Of a DNA stretch of 64,000 nucleotides, positions 8,734 through 16,862 are shown piece by piece. This stretch comes from Treponema peruense. GTDB taxonomy: Bacteria; Spirochaetota; Spirochaetia; Treponematales; Treponemataceae. The DNA lies in assembly GCF_016117655.1 (NCBI RefSeq), contig NZ_CP064936.1, forward strand, positions 1,178,001 to 1,242,000, read 5' to 3'. Below the pieces are notes generated by a model. That model searched no databases, was not told the DNA's origin, and worked only from the letters and a program-made list of their open reading frames with translations. How positions within the stretch are numbered: the first letter of the stretch is position 1; each line of letters begins with the position of its first letter. The translations under genes and the position numbers were made by a program.

Positions 8734-9209
8734 ATGAAAAAAATATTTTTTCTATTTTCAATTTTTGCATGTGTATTAGCATCGTGTTTTGCTCAGACTG
8801 TTGGAGCGTCCATTTCAGGTTCAGGAAAAAGAACTGACATCGACATTACAAAACTTGATTATGCAGTTACAGACAGAAATGCGCCGGCAGTTTATTTTAG
8901 CCGCGATATTTCTTCAGAAAACATTTTAAAACTTTATCGTGCTACAGGAAAAAAAAACTTACAGACAAAACTGCATTAAAAGTTATTTTTGAAGAACCCG
9001 GAGAACAGTATCTTGATCCAAAACTTCTTACAGGTCTTGCAAAAGAAACAAACGTAACTTTTATTGACAGCCTTTATCTTTCGTCACATCGCGGAACAGA
9101 TGCACAGACTGCAAGATGGAATTCAATGCACGGCGTTGATACAGTTCTTAACGGTGCCGAAAAAATCGGTGTCGGAAAACAGAACTACAGAATTATTGAG
9201 GTAAAATAA
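8734..9209 (+). pseudogene. DUF362 lipoprotein gene with frameshift and large internal deletion
   Basis: Starts as a lipoprotein (lipobox LASC near residue 17) and continues into the DUF362 N-terminus (NAPAVYFSRDISSENILKLY). At a run of nine A (8949-8957) the frame breaks and stops at 8979; restoring one A gives KKKLTDKTALKVIFEEPGEQ and on to RGTDAQTAR. From there it jumps directly to NSMHGVDTVLNGAEKIGVG, which matches the extreme C-terminus of DUF362 proteins and ends at TAA 9207-9209. About 170-200 central residues are therefore missing. DUF362 proteins are Fe-S-associated with unclear function. The final TAA overlaps the cupin ATG by one base. Confidence 0.7.
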
Positions 9210-9616
9210 TGAATACAAAAGTTACGCTTGAAGAATTAAAATCACAAATGCCGTTCAATATCGAAAAACACAACGACGGCTTTGCACAATATTTTTCAGG
9301 AAAATCATTTCTTGAACCACTCTCGACAGAACAAGTAAAAATATTCAATGTAACTTTTGAAAGCGGTTGCCGCAACAACTGGCACATTCATCATGCAAAA
9401 GAAGGCGGCGGTCAGATCTTAATTTGCGTTGCAGGAAACGGTCTTTATCAGGAATGGGGAAAATCTGTTCAGCATTTAAAACCGGGCGATGTTGTAAATA
9501 TCAAACCAGGAATTAAGCACTGGCACGGCGCTGCTGACGATAGCTGGTTTTCGCATCTTGCAATAGAAGTTCCCGGTATAGACTGTTTTAATGAATGGCT
9601 TGAAAAAGTTGAATAA
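9209..9616 (+). CDS. Cupin-domain protein
   Basis: Single-domain cupin of 135 residues. Metal-binding motif 1 is WHIHHAKEGGGQILICVAGNG and motif 2 is PGDVVNIKPGIKHWHGA, keeping the His and Glu ligands. A short N-terminal extension (EELKSQMPFNIEKHNDGFAQYFSG) is typical of cupins linked to carboxymuconolactone decarboxylases. No signal peptide. It lies inside the redox cluster, starting on the last base of the DUF362 stop. Likely a small-molecule isomerase, oxidase or stress protein; substrate unknown. Confidence 0.85.
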   Translation: MNTKVTLEELKSQMPFNIEKHNDGFAQYFSGKSFLEPLSTEQVKIFNVTFESGCRNNWHIHHAKEGGGQILICVAGNGLYQEWGKSVQHLKPGDVVNIKPGIKHWHGAADDSWFSHLAIEVPGIDCFNEWLEKVE

Positions 9617-9632
9617 AAATCGAGGTGAAATA

Positions 9633-10472
9633 ATGAAAAGGTTTTTAATTTTTTTATTTTTTGTTTTTCTTGGAGGAATTGTGATGGCACAAAGTTTTTC
9701 CGGTGATTTTGTTCTTGTTCCGTCAGGAAGTTTTATGATGGGAAGTGCTGTAACAGAAGACTGGCGTGAAAACGATGAAATGCAGCACAAAGTTTTTATT
9801 GATTCATTTTATATTGCAAAATCAGAAACTACGCAGGAAGAATATGAGCGCGTTATGAAAAAAAATCCGTCACAATTCCGTGGAAAAAATCTTCCCGTAG
9901 AGAATGTAAGTTTTTTGGACGCTGTTGAATATTGCAATGAAAAAAGCAAGTTTGAAAATCTTACTCCATGTTATTCAATAAACGGTCAAAAAGTTACGTG
10001 GAATAAAAACGCAAACGGCTACAGACTTCCAACAGAAGCTGAATGGGAATACGCATGCAGAGCCGGAACAAAAACTCCGTTCAACCTTGAAAAATCTTTG
10101 GACGCCGATGATGCAAACTTTTACGGTCATTATCCTTATCAGATTGAGCAGAATTATTTTGATTCTTCAAAACTTGAAGCGCAGCCCGGAACTTACAGAG
10201 GGCACACTGTTTCTGTAAAATCTTTTAAACCCAATAAATGGGGAATTTACGATATGCACGGAAATGTCGCAGAATGGTGCTTTGACAATTACGCAAAATA
10301 TTCAGTTGTAGAATCAAAAAATCCAGTGTGCGACAACGGAAGTTCAACACGAATTGTTCGAGGCGGCGGTTGGAACGATTTTGCAAAACATATGAGAAGT
10401 GCTTACAGAAGTTCAATTCCGCAGGATGATATTTTTTCTTCATGCGGATTTAGAATTGCAAAAAATAAATAA
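9633..10472 (+). CDS. Exported formylglycine-generating-enzyme-like (SUMF1) protein with internal start
   Basis: About 279 residues. A hydrophobic leader ending GGIVMA/QS is followed by the FGE-sulfatase/SUMF1 fold: FVLVPSGSFMMGS, QEEYERVMKKNPSQF, RLPTEAEWEYACRAG, GNVAEWCFDNY, RIVRGGGWNDF and CGFRIAK. The pair of active-site Cys of true formylglycine enzymes is not obvious, so a C-type-lectin-like or binding role is possible. The start chosen (9633) has GAGGTG at seven bases; a longer frame from 9591 would overlap the cupin. As in the flanking flavodoxins, GGAGG-N7-ATGGCACAA (9672-9692) provides a second start at 9684. Confidence 0.8.
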   Translation: MKRFLIFLFFVFLGGIVMAQSFSGDFVLVPSGSFMMGSAVTEDWRENDEMQHKVFIDSFYIAKSETTQEEYERVMKKNPSQFRGKNLPVENVSFLDAVEYCNEKSKFENLTPCYSINGQKVTWNKNANGYRLPTEAEWEYACRAGTKTPFNLEKSLDADDANFYGHYPYQIEQNYFDSSKLEAQPGTYRGHTVSVKSFKPNKWGIYDMHGNVAEWCFDNYAKYSVVESKNPVCDNGSSTRIVRGGGWNDFAKHMRSAYRSSIPQDDIFSSCGFRIAKNK

Positions 10473-10503
10473 ATTTTCAGGAACAAATTGGAGGAAGAAT
10501 TTT

Positions 10504-11058
10504 ATGAAAATAAAGAAATTGTTTTTGATTTTAACAGCAGTTTTTTTTGGAGGAATTGCAATGGCTCAAAATTCAAATTCATCAAAAAAGCTTTTGATTG
10601 CATATTTTAGTTGGGGTGGAAATACTCGCGGAATTGTACAGGAAATTGCAAATCAGATCAGAGCTGATATTTTTGAAATTGAACCGAAAGTTCCTTATTC
10701 AACAAATTACAATACAGTTTTAAAACAGGCTCAGGAAGACCAGCATAAAAATGCACGGCCGGAACTCAATGCAACTGTAAAAAACTTTTCGGAATATGAC
10801 ACAATTATTTTGGGCTATCCGAACTGGTGGGCTTCGATTCCAATGCCAGTTGCAACCTTTTTGGAAAGTTATGATTTTGCTGGAAAAACAATTATGCCTT
10901 TTTGTTCACATGGTGGCGGTAGATTTGGTCAGAGCATAAGTGCAATTACAAAACTTGCTCCGGACGCAAAAATTATTCAGGGACTTTACGTTCATTATTC
11001 AGGCGGCAGCACGTTAAAAAGCGATATTGCAAAGTGGCTTAAAGATTCAGAAATTTAA
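10504..11058 (+). CDS. Second flavodoxin with signal sequence and internal start
   Basis: Flavodoxin of 184 residues. The FMN phosphate loop is YFSWGGNTRGIVQEIANQI, the aromatic loop is ILGYPNWWASIPMPVATFLE, and the third loop is PFCSHGGGRFGQS. The leader MKIKKLFLILTAVFFGGIAMA ends before Gln. GGAGG (10549-10553) followed after seven bases by ATGGCTCAA (10561) duplicates the arrangement at 8248 and 9672. The ribosome site for the upstream ATG is also good (GGAGGAAG). It is a paralogue, not a copy, of the 8209 flavodoxin. Confidence 0.85.
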   Translation: MKIKKLFLILTAVFFGGIAMAQNSNSSKKLLIAYFSWGGNTRGIVQEIANQIRADIFEIEPKVPYSTNYNTVLKQAQEDQHKNARPELNATVKNFSEYDTIILGYPNWWASIPMPVATFLESYDFAGKTIMPFCSHGGGRFGQSISAITKLAPDAKIIQGLYVHYSGGSTLKSDIAKWLKDSEI

Positions 11059-11079
11059 TTTTTATAAAGAGGAAATATT

Positions 11080-11772
11080 ATGGCAGTAAAACAAACAGCA
11101 GGTTGCGATTCGCTCGGAACTTTTGCTCCGGAATTTGCGCATTTGAATGATGATATTTTATTCGGTGAAGTCTGGAGTCGAGAAGAAAAACTTTCGTTGC
11201 GCAACCGCTCCCTTGTAACAGTTGTTTCTCTTATGTCGCAGGGAAGTGCAATGGAACATTTCAGGGCAAAGGGCGACGCAGACAAATCGGGACTTGATGC
11301 GGTTACTTCTGCAAGTGTTGTTGTTCCGGAAAATACTGCGATGATTGCATAGTGGATAAAAGAACAAAACGGTGCAGATACATTTTCTATTGTTGCAAAA
11401 GAAGCATGTCCAAGCGACTACAACGATTGCATGGACAGAGCATATCGCGAAAAATCAAGAAGAATGCGTCCGCAATTAAAAACTCATATTTTAAACTTTG
11501 ACGATTACGATGTAATTTATCTGGGATTTCCAAACTGGTAGTCAAGTCTTCCAATGCCTGTTTTGACTTTTCTGGAAGAATATGATTTTGCAGGAAAAAC
11601 AGTTATTCCTTTTTGTGCACACGGAACAAGCGGAATTGAAGCAATACTCCGCGAATTAAAATCGGCTCTTCCAAAATCTGCAACAGTCTTAGAACCAATA
11701 GGCGTTTACCGCGCAGAACTTTTGCAGTCAAAAGAAAAAGTCCAACGCTGGGTTTTAAAAACTACAAAATAA
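11080..11772 (+). pseudogene. Carboxymuconolactone decarboxylase/flavodoxin chimera with two amber stops
   Basis: One frame runs through the whole interval with TAG at 11350-11352 and 11539-11541. The first 50 residues are the N-terminus of a carboxymuconolactone-decarboxylase-like protein (NDDILFGEVWSREEKLSLRN, VTVVSLMSQG), which then breaks off before its active site. The rest is the back half of a flavodoxin: TSASVVVPENTAMIA-stop-WIKEQNG, YLGFPNW-stop-SSLPMPVLTFLEEYDF, PFCAHGTSGIEA. The second stop replaces the second Trp of the NWW loop seen in the 10504 gene; the first probably replaced a Gln. A deletion fused two neighbouring genes, followed by point decay. Confidence 0.8.
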
Positions 11773-11947
11773 TTTTTTAATTTGTAAGAAATAATTTTCC
11801 TTTTCCTTTCAATGCATACCAAATTTATTCCTACGATTTATGAATGTGTCTAGGTTGAGCAGATCCAGGTTTTAAATGTACTTCTATGATTATAACTTGT
11901 TTGTTACTCGATTTTTTTGGATTCAAAAGCTGTTTTGAAACAACCTC

Positions 11948-12112
11948 GGTATTGCTTCTGAATTTAATCGAAAAGGGTACGGAAAAAAGCTTTTGGATTA
12001 TTCAGTACAAAAAGCAAGTGAACAATATTTTGTTTCCGACGAGTTGGTAGAAGAATTTGATAAAACCTTTGAACCAAAAGAAAAATTAAAACTTCAGGGT
12101 CAGTTGTTTTAG
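11948..12112 (+). pseudogene. Short 3' remnant of an acetyltransferase-like gene
   Basis: Fifty-four residues open to TAG at 12110-12112, beginning GIASEFNRKGYGKKLLDYSV, which resembles the acetyl-CoA-binding loop of GNAT proteins, and ending PKEKLKLQGQLF. No start is present. The 175 bases before it (11773-11947) show nothing I can assign. Confidence 0.35.
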
Positions 12113-12120
12113 AGAAAAAA

Positions 12121-13467
12121 TTAATTTAAACCTTCTATGTCCAGTTTATAAATTACTTTTTTTTCTTGATTTTTTTGAATAAACATAATCATATAAATTG
12201 GAAGATAAATTATTTTTTTAGCAATTTTTAAATTATCATTGCAAAGGACAAAAGATTTTTTTATCTCATATTCCTGATTATTCAATAGATTTAAGAGTGC
12301 ATTATGTCTTTCATAATATTTACCAGATTTTACTTCAATCGGAATCACTTGAGAATCCTGTTCAATTATAAAATCAACTTCACCTTGCGTTTTGCTGTTA
12401 AAATAATATAAATCAAAACCGTGCGCTTTTAGTTCCTGTGCAACAGCATTTTCGTATATTCCACCATAATTTAAATTTATTTCATCATTTATAATTTTAA
12501 GTTGTATTGAAGAATCATATTGACATGCTAATAGTCCGACATCAGATTGAAATAATTTGAATAAATTCCTTGATTTTGAAAGAATAAGAGATGTCTTTGG
12601 TTCTTGTACATTATATGTTGGCAAAGCAACTCCTGCATCTTTTAACCAAATAAAACTATTTTCATAACGCGAGAATTTAATATTTTCATTTAACTTCTTT
12701 AAAATAAAGCGTTTGTTTTTTTCATTTAGTTCTGCAGGAAGAAGCTCGAAAATTTCATTTAAATATAATTTATTTTTTTTATCATATTTTGAAATATCTT
12801 TTTTATAAAGTTCAAGAATATAATTCTGACTTTTCCATACTTCAAAAAGATTATTTGTTTCAAGATATTTTAAAACAACTTCCGGCATTCCTCCAACAAC
12901 AAGATATAATCTAAATAAAGAAAGAATTTTTTTATGAATAAAATCATCTACCGGAATAAGTTTTTCAAAACAGTTTTTTAAAGCAGAAAAAATATTTTGA
13001 TTTATTCCACAAGCAGTTAGAAATTCTTCAAAATCTAAAGGATACATTTGTTTTATTGCTAAAAATCCAACAGGAACGGATCGCAAATCTTTTAATTCAA
13101 CTCCTAACAACGACCCACTTAGAATATAAGAATAACTGCCTTCTTCTACAAGAAATTTTATGATAGTAACAATTTCTTCACATTCTTGAATTTCATCAAA
13201 AAAAATCAAAGTTTTTTTAGGAATCATTTTATTTCCAAATTCTGAAGAGAGTCTTAGAATAATTTCTTCAACATTTCCTACATTTTGAAAAATTGATTTT
13301 AAACCAGGGTTTTCAATAAAATTTAATTCAATAAAGTTTTCAAAATTTTTTGTTCCAAATTGTCTTACGGCATAAGTTTTTCCAACCTGGCGAGCACCCG
13401 TCAACAAAAGTGCTTTTTTTTGAGTTTTAAAAAAATCTTCTAAAAACAAATCAATTTTTCTTTGCAT
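12121..13467 (-). CDS. AAA-type ATPase with DUF4143 domain
   Basis: ATPase of the AAA_14/DUF4143 class (448 residues). Walker A is LLTGARQVGKTYAVRQFG near residue 20; Walker B is TLIFFDEIQECEEI, followed by a sensor-like YILSGSLLGVEL. The C-terminal DUF4143 region carries a restriction-endonuclease-like motif, GEVDFIIEQDSQVIPIEVKSGK. These proteins are common in host-associated anaerobes, often in accessory regions; proposed roles range from toxin-antitoxin-like to defence, without firm proof. Length and motifs look intact, unusually for this half of the window. Its upstream region contains 33-bp direct repeats. Confidence 0.85.
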   Translation of the reverse strand: MQRKIDLFLEDFFKTQKKALLLTGARQVGKTYAVRQFGTKNFENFIELNFIENPGLKSIFQNVGNVEEIILRLSSEFGNKMIPKKTLIFFDEIQECEEIVTIIKFLVEEGSYSYILSGSLLGVELKDLRSVPVGFLAIKQMYPLDFEEFLTACGINQNIFSALKNCFEKLIPVDDFIHKKILSLFRLYLVVGGMPEVVLKYLETNNLFEVWKSQNYILELYKKDISKYDKKNKLYLNEIFELLPAELNEKNKRFILKKLNENIKFSRYENSFIWLKDAGVALPTYNVQEPKTSLILSKSRNLFKLFQSDVGLLACQYDSSIQLKIINDEINLNYGGIYENAVAQELKAHGFDLYYFNSKTQGEVDFIIEQDSQVIPIEVKSGKYYERHNALLNLLNNQEYEIKKSFVLCNDNLKIAKKIIYLPIYMIMFIQKNQEKKVIYKLDIEGLN

Positions 13468-13483
13468 TATTCTTTCCTGCGCT

Positions 13484-13566
13484 TTATCCGTTTTTCTAAC
13501 GTTATTTTAACATTTTTTGTCCGTTTTTCCAAGGTAAATTTACTGAATTTTGTCCGTTTTTCCAAG
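13484..13566. repeat. Three direct repeats at exact 33-bp period upstream of the DUF4143 ATPase
   Basis: TTTTGTCCGTTTTTCCAAG occurs at 13515-13533 and 13548-13566, with a diverged copy (TATCCGTTTTTCTAAC) at about 13485-13500. The CCG core falls at 13488, 13521 and 13554, a constant 33-bp spacing, or about three helical turns. Read on the minus strand, the period is eleven codons and encodes LEKRTK-type repeats, so a lost coding repeat is the alternative to a regulator-binding array. Confidence 0.65.
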
Positions 13567-13625
13567 AGTCGAGAAATTTAAGTGTACCAGTTGTACCAAC
13601 GCTGGATCGCAAAATCAATCATCGA

Positions 13626-13721
13626 CTGCCACAATGTGTTAATAAACTAACTATCGCAAAATTTGCGACAGTTCAACTTGAAGAAAATACTCCGTGCAAA
13701 AACTATCTTGACGTTTTTTAA
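13626..13721 (+). pseudogene. Short C-terminal coding remnant
   Basis: A protein-like tail (VNKLTIAKFATVQLEENTPC, ending YLDVF-stop at 13719-13721) without any start. Family not recognised. It fills the gap between the 33-bp repeats and the RelA/SpoT gene. Confidence 0.25.
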
Positions 13722-13751
13722 TTAAAGATATAGCATGTAATTATGCAAAGA

Positions 13752-13783
13752 GGCATCCTTCTTTTGAGGGGTGCTTTTTTTAT
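13752..13783 (+). terminator. Rho-independent terminator
   Basis: A GC-rich stem (GGCATCC pairing with GGGTGC through one G-U) around a T-rich loop, followed by seven T. It lies immediately before the RelA/SpoT gene, which argues against a start codon upstream of it. Confidence 0.55.
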
Positions 13784-13805
13784 TTTAAATTACGGCGGAA
13801 CAATT

Positions 13806-14795
13806 ATGCTTTCACTAAACGACTACCTTTATTCCGGTGACACGGTGTTAAAAATACTTCACTGCTATTCTGATGACCTCAGGGAAAATGGAATTAAAAA
13901 TCATAATCAGATAGATTTGGTTCACAGCAATTTTTTGATACGCATTTCTGAACTTCTGCAGCACAATGAATTCCTTACTTCGCAGTCACAGCGTATTCTT
14001 GAGTTTTACAAATTCATGGCGAGGGAATATCCTTTTCTTGCTTTTACACTCAAAGGCCGAATAAAATCCCTGATTCGTGCAGAAGAAAAATTCAACGGAA
14101 AAATTGTAGGTCTTGTTTACAAACACTATCTTGCTAACGGAACTTTTCCTTCTTTGCCTGAACTCAAGGATAAACTCAGTAAGATACGAGATTTAATTGC
14201 GTACAGATTTGTAATTTCACTTCCGCGCTGTCATCTTGCACAGGGACAGAACCGCGAGAGTGAAGAAATAAAATATCTGTACGAGCTTGCAAATGCACTT
14301 CCAGAAATTCTTGAAGAACACGGGTTTGCCTCACAGCTTGCATCTTCCAATACAGCACAGGCCGGCAGTCCTCTTTGCGAAGATGTGCGTCCTTATTACA
14401 AGGATTATATTTTTGGCCAGAAAGAAGCCGGCTATCGTTCGCTGCATATTACGCTTTACGACAACCTTTCGCGCAGTTTTGCCGAAGTTCAGCTCAGAAC
14501 AAAAGACATGGATGACTTTGCAGAAATAGGGCCGGCCAATCATCTTGGCTACGAAAAGCGGCAGGAAGCGGAACGCGCAAGGCGTGATAAAATTCCGGTA
14601 GGGGAGTGTCAGTATTTTGATGAAGCCTACGAGCGCGGAATGATGCTGCAGAAACTTGATCTTTCAAAAATCGATGTGAACATGTTTTCTGCAGTCGATA
14701 ATTCTTTAATCAATGATGGCTGCGGACTTTTCAGGGGAAGACTTATTCTTCCTTACGAACATCTGTCGCGCTTTCAAAATGATTTGATTGACTAA
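13806..14795 (+). CDS. RelA/SpoT-domain (p)ppGpp synthetase-like protein
   Basis: About 329 residues. The central RelA_SpoT catalytic region shows KIRDLIAYRFVISLP, then QKEAGYRSLHITLYDN and FAEVQLRTKDMDDFAEIG, the nucleotide-binding and Glu motifs of alarmone synthetases. There is no HD hydrolase domain and no TGS/ACT regulatory region, so it resembles a stand-alone small alarmone synthetase or a domain-only relative; an N-terminal helical region of about 100 residues is extra. The ATG at 13806 follows GGCGGAAC and lies after the terminator; an upstream in-frame ATG at 13743 would run through that terminator and is rejected. Converges on the 14807 gene. Confidence 0.8.
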   Translation: MLSLNDYLYSGDTVLKILHCYSDDLRENGIKNHNQIDLVHSNFLIRISELLQHNEFLTSQSQRILEFYKFMAREYPFLAFTLKGRIKSLIRAEEKFNGKIVGLVYKHYLANGTFPSLPELKDKLSKIRDLIAYRFVISLPRCHLAQGQNRESEEIKYLYELANALPEILEEHGFASQLASSNTAQAGSPLCEDVRPYYKDYIFGQKEAGYRSLHITLYDNLSRSFAEVQLRTKDMDDFAEIGPANHLGYEKRQEAERARRDKIPVGECQYFDEAYERGMMLQKLDLSKIDVNMFSAVDNSLINDGCGLFRGRLILPYEHLSRFQNDLID

Positions 14796-14806
14796 AGAGG
14801 AACAGA

Positions 14807-15364
14807 TTATTTGCGTTTGGGTTTTGCAACTTTAAAAAACTCCGGAGCCTTTGCAGATATATGCCAGCCGCCTGTGTAAAATCCGTTTTCATTTGCGGTT
14901 GGCGTTACAAAAATTACTTTTGCAGGGTTTTCTGTATTGTAAATAAATTCATTCGAAGTCCAGTTTTCTTTTGCGTTGATTGTTTTATTGAGCTGCTTTT
15001 CTTTTGGTGTAGAAAAAGTAATTGTGTATTTTCCAGGCTGTAAGTGAAGGTGCATTGCCATTCCGCCGGAAAGATAGATTGACCGCTCGTATTTGTTTAT
15101 TACATCGGGATTTGAAATCCACTCGTAAGTTGCGCTTATTCCGTTGGGATAATTTTGCGCAGAAACTTTTATTTCACTTCCTTTATCATCGCGCAGGGTA
15201 AGCCAGCAGCGTTCTTCATTTATCTGCGCTGAATTTTCAGGCCGGTAAATTATCAGTTCCCACGGATTGTGCGAAACTTTCTGCAACTCCTCTCCCCAAA
15301 CAGAACAAACTGCAAGTGCAAAAAGAAGCGCTGCGGTTAGCCCAATTGGATTTTTTTTTATCAT
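14807..15364 (-). CDS. Exported protein of unknown function
   Basis: 185 residues with a clear Sec signal (MIKKNPIGLTAALLFALAVC, cleavage near SVWG/EE) and a beta-rich body (WELIIYRPENSAQINEERC, AMHLHLQPGKYTITFSTP). The body resembles a carboxypeptidase-regulatory or immunoglobulin-like fold but no family is clear. The longer frame to 15430 is rejected because a consensus promoter ends only six bases upstream of this ATG. No Shine-Dalgarno is present, consistent with a leaderless message. Confidence 0.7.
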   Translation of the reverse strand: MIKKNPIGLTAALLFALAVCSVWGEELQKVSHNPWELIIYRPENSAQINEERCWLTLRDDKGSEIKVSAQNYPNGISATYEWISNPDVINKYERSIYLSGGMAMHLHLQPGKYTITFSTPKEKQLNKTINAKENWTSNEFIYNTENPAKVIFVTPTANENGFYTGGWHISAKAPEFFKVAKPKRK

Positions 15365-15370
15365 ACTTTT

Positions 15371-15399
15371 ATTATATTGCAGAAAAGCGTTAATTGCAA
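15371..15399 (-). promoter_or_regulatory. Sigma-70 promoter, leaderless configuration
   Basis: On the minus strand TTGCAA (15399-15394), 17 bases, TATAAT (15376-15371), then only six bases to the ATG at 15364. Transcription should start at or next to the A of the ATG. Confidence 0.75.
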
Positions 15400-15448
15400 G
15401 AATTTGCTTGCAGAGCGCGGCAGACGGCAAATACAGAAACAGCAGAAA

Positions 15449-16511
15449 TTATACAAATACTTTGTCAGGATTTGATAAATATTTCCATGCAGTACCGGTT
15501 TTATCTTCGATTAGATAATTCTGTTCAACCAGCTTTCCTAGAGTTTCTTTTCTAAAATATGTTGATGCATTTATTCCCAGATATTCAGCGATTTCTTTTG
15601 CAGAACGGGACTTTGAAAAACAATAAGAAAGAATTTTGAAATCATTTTTTCATTCAAAATACCTTCAATATGAATTTCAGGAATTGTATTTTCATCGATA
15701 ACACCCGGCGCAAAAGTAAGATTAGGCAGAATAAGCGTAAAGGAACTGGTGTCGGCAGAAATATAAGGCTTATAAGATTCCCCTTTACCGGCATAGTCCT
15801 GTTCAATTTTATCAAAAACGGAACCTTTGGATTCCATATACCTGCAATATTCAAGAATTGAACAAATTACTTCATTGCGGCGGCGTGGAATAATTGAAGA
15901 AATATTTTTTTCTTTTTTAAGAACTTTTATGCCTTTTCTGTAAGGGGATTTCCAACTCTTTCATTATATAAATCAAAAAGTTTTTTGAATTCCTCGCGTA
16001 AAAATTTTTTCTGCGTAAACGGCTGGTCAAAAGGATTATTATCACTCAGCAAAACCAAATCACGAACCTGTTCCGGAGTAGCAAGAACTGAATTTCCAAA
16101 ATTACGGATATATATTCCAAGCAGATTATCTTCGTGCAGCATAACAGGAAGAATCTGACTCTTTGCAATGCTGACTTTTAAAATATAACGAGTACTTTCT
16201 TTTTCTTTAACCGGAATGGATTCAATTTTATAAGATACAGCAGGTTCCAGTCGTTGTTTTATCTGCCGGTGAATTAATAGTACCTGTTTATCTGCGGTTT
16301 CATGATCCATTGTAATAATATTATGGCTTTTATTGTCGACTCCGATGTAAACAGTACCGCCATCTGTGTTTGCAAAGGCTGCAAAAGATTTGAGCCATCC
16401 GATTTCTTTATTTTTACCGGAATCTTCGGATTTTCCTTCTTCAAGGAAACGTTTGAATTCTGTTTTATCATCTTCTATATTAATACCGGGAATCAGTTCT
16501 TCTAAAAGCAT
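15449..16511 (-). pseudogene. AlbA/Schlafen-like ATP-binding protein gene, multiply broken
   Basis: Reads in three pieces. 16511-15927 is the AlbA_2 (divergent AAA-4) domain: LKSFAAFANTDGGTVYIGVD, the diagnostic GG-x-YIGV motif, and IRNFGNSVLATPEQVRDLVL. It stops at LTEKA where the family normally continues. A second frame resumes within about 20 bases at GIKVLKKEKNISSIIPRRRN and runs to 15640, matching the conserved C-terminal IPRRRNEVI segment, so a large piece between the two is missing. A further one-base shift near 15640 leads to a C-terminal winged-helix tail (AKEIAEYLGINASTYFRKET) ending TAA at 15449. Intact relatives are roughly 450-500 residues. Confidence 0.75.
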
Positions 16512-16551
16512 AAATGACCTCTTGGTTATACTGTATCAGAAAATTAAATCC

Positions 16552-16592
16552 TTATGAAGTAGAGTGTAGTAAAACTACACTCTACTTCATAA
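16552..16592. repeat. Perfect 19-bp inverted repeat with 3-base loop
   Basis: TTATGAAGTAGAGTGTAGT (16552-16570), AAA, then its exact reverse complement (16574-16592). No T-run follows. It lies about 40 bases upstream of the broken AlbA-like gene. Long perfect hairpins of this kind suggest a small mobile repeat end, a palindromic operator or an antisense-regulated leader. The rest of the 16.51-16.86 kb gap holds only the promoter below and its leader. Confidence 0.75.
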
Positions 16593-16742
16593 CAAACTGC
16601 ACAACTGCATTGTTTTTGTAAAATTGCAGGAATTTGTTTCCATAGTAAAGGGCGGCAGGGCAGAAAAATACGTACTTTTTTTACAAATTGCGTTACTAAA
16701 CTAAAAAAATAATGTTTTTATTGAAATTTTTAAGGTTTTAAA

Positions 16743-16769
16743 TTGGCACATGTGGGCTTACTCTATAAT
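16743..16769 (+). promoter_or_regulatory. Putative promoter for the lipoprotein/porin cluster
   Basis: TTGGCA (16743-16748), 15 bases, TATAAT (16764-16769), giving an untranslated leader of about 85 bases. The leader contains CGGAAC and GTTCCG as a possible hairpin before the ribosome site. The short spacer lowers confidence. Confidence 0.45.
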
Positions 16770-16862
16770 TACGAAGCGGAACAGAACGGTTTTTGCTGCC
16801 CGTCGTTCCGTGGAGTAAACGAGTTTCTGTATTGAAACAAACAAATTATGGAGGATATTCCT

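Noticed and set aside
5837-11541. Stop-codon reassignment in this genome
   Set aside because: The interrupting codons are TGA, TAA and TAG alike, and all three serve as normal stops in intact genes of the window.
13484-13566. CRISPR array from 33-bp periodic repeats
   Set aside because: Only three copies, the repeat is 19 bases with 14-base intervals, the copies diverge and no cas genes are present.
13743-13805. Upstream ATG for the RelA/SpoT gene
   Set aside because: The extension translates through a terminator hairpin; ATG 13806 has its own ribosome site.
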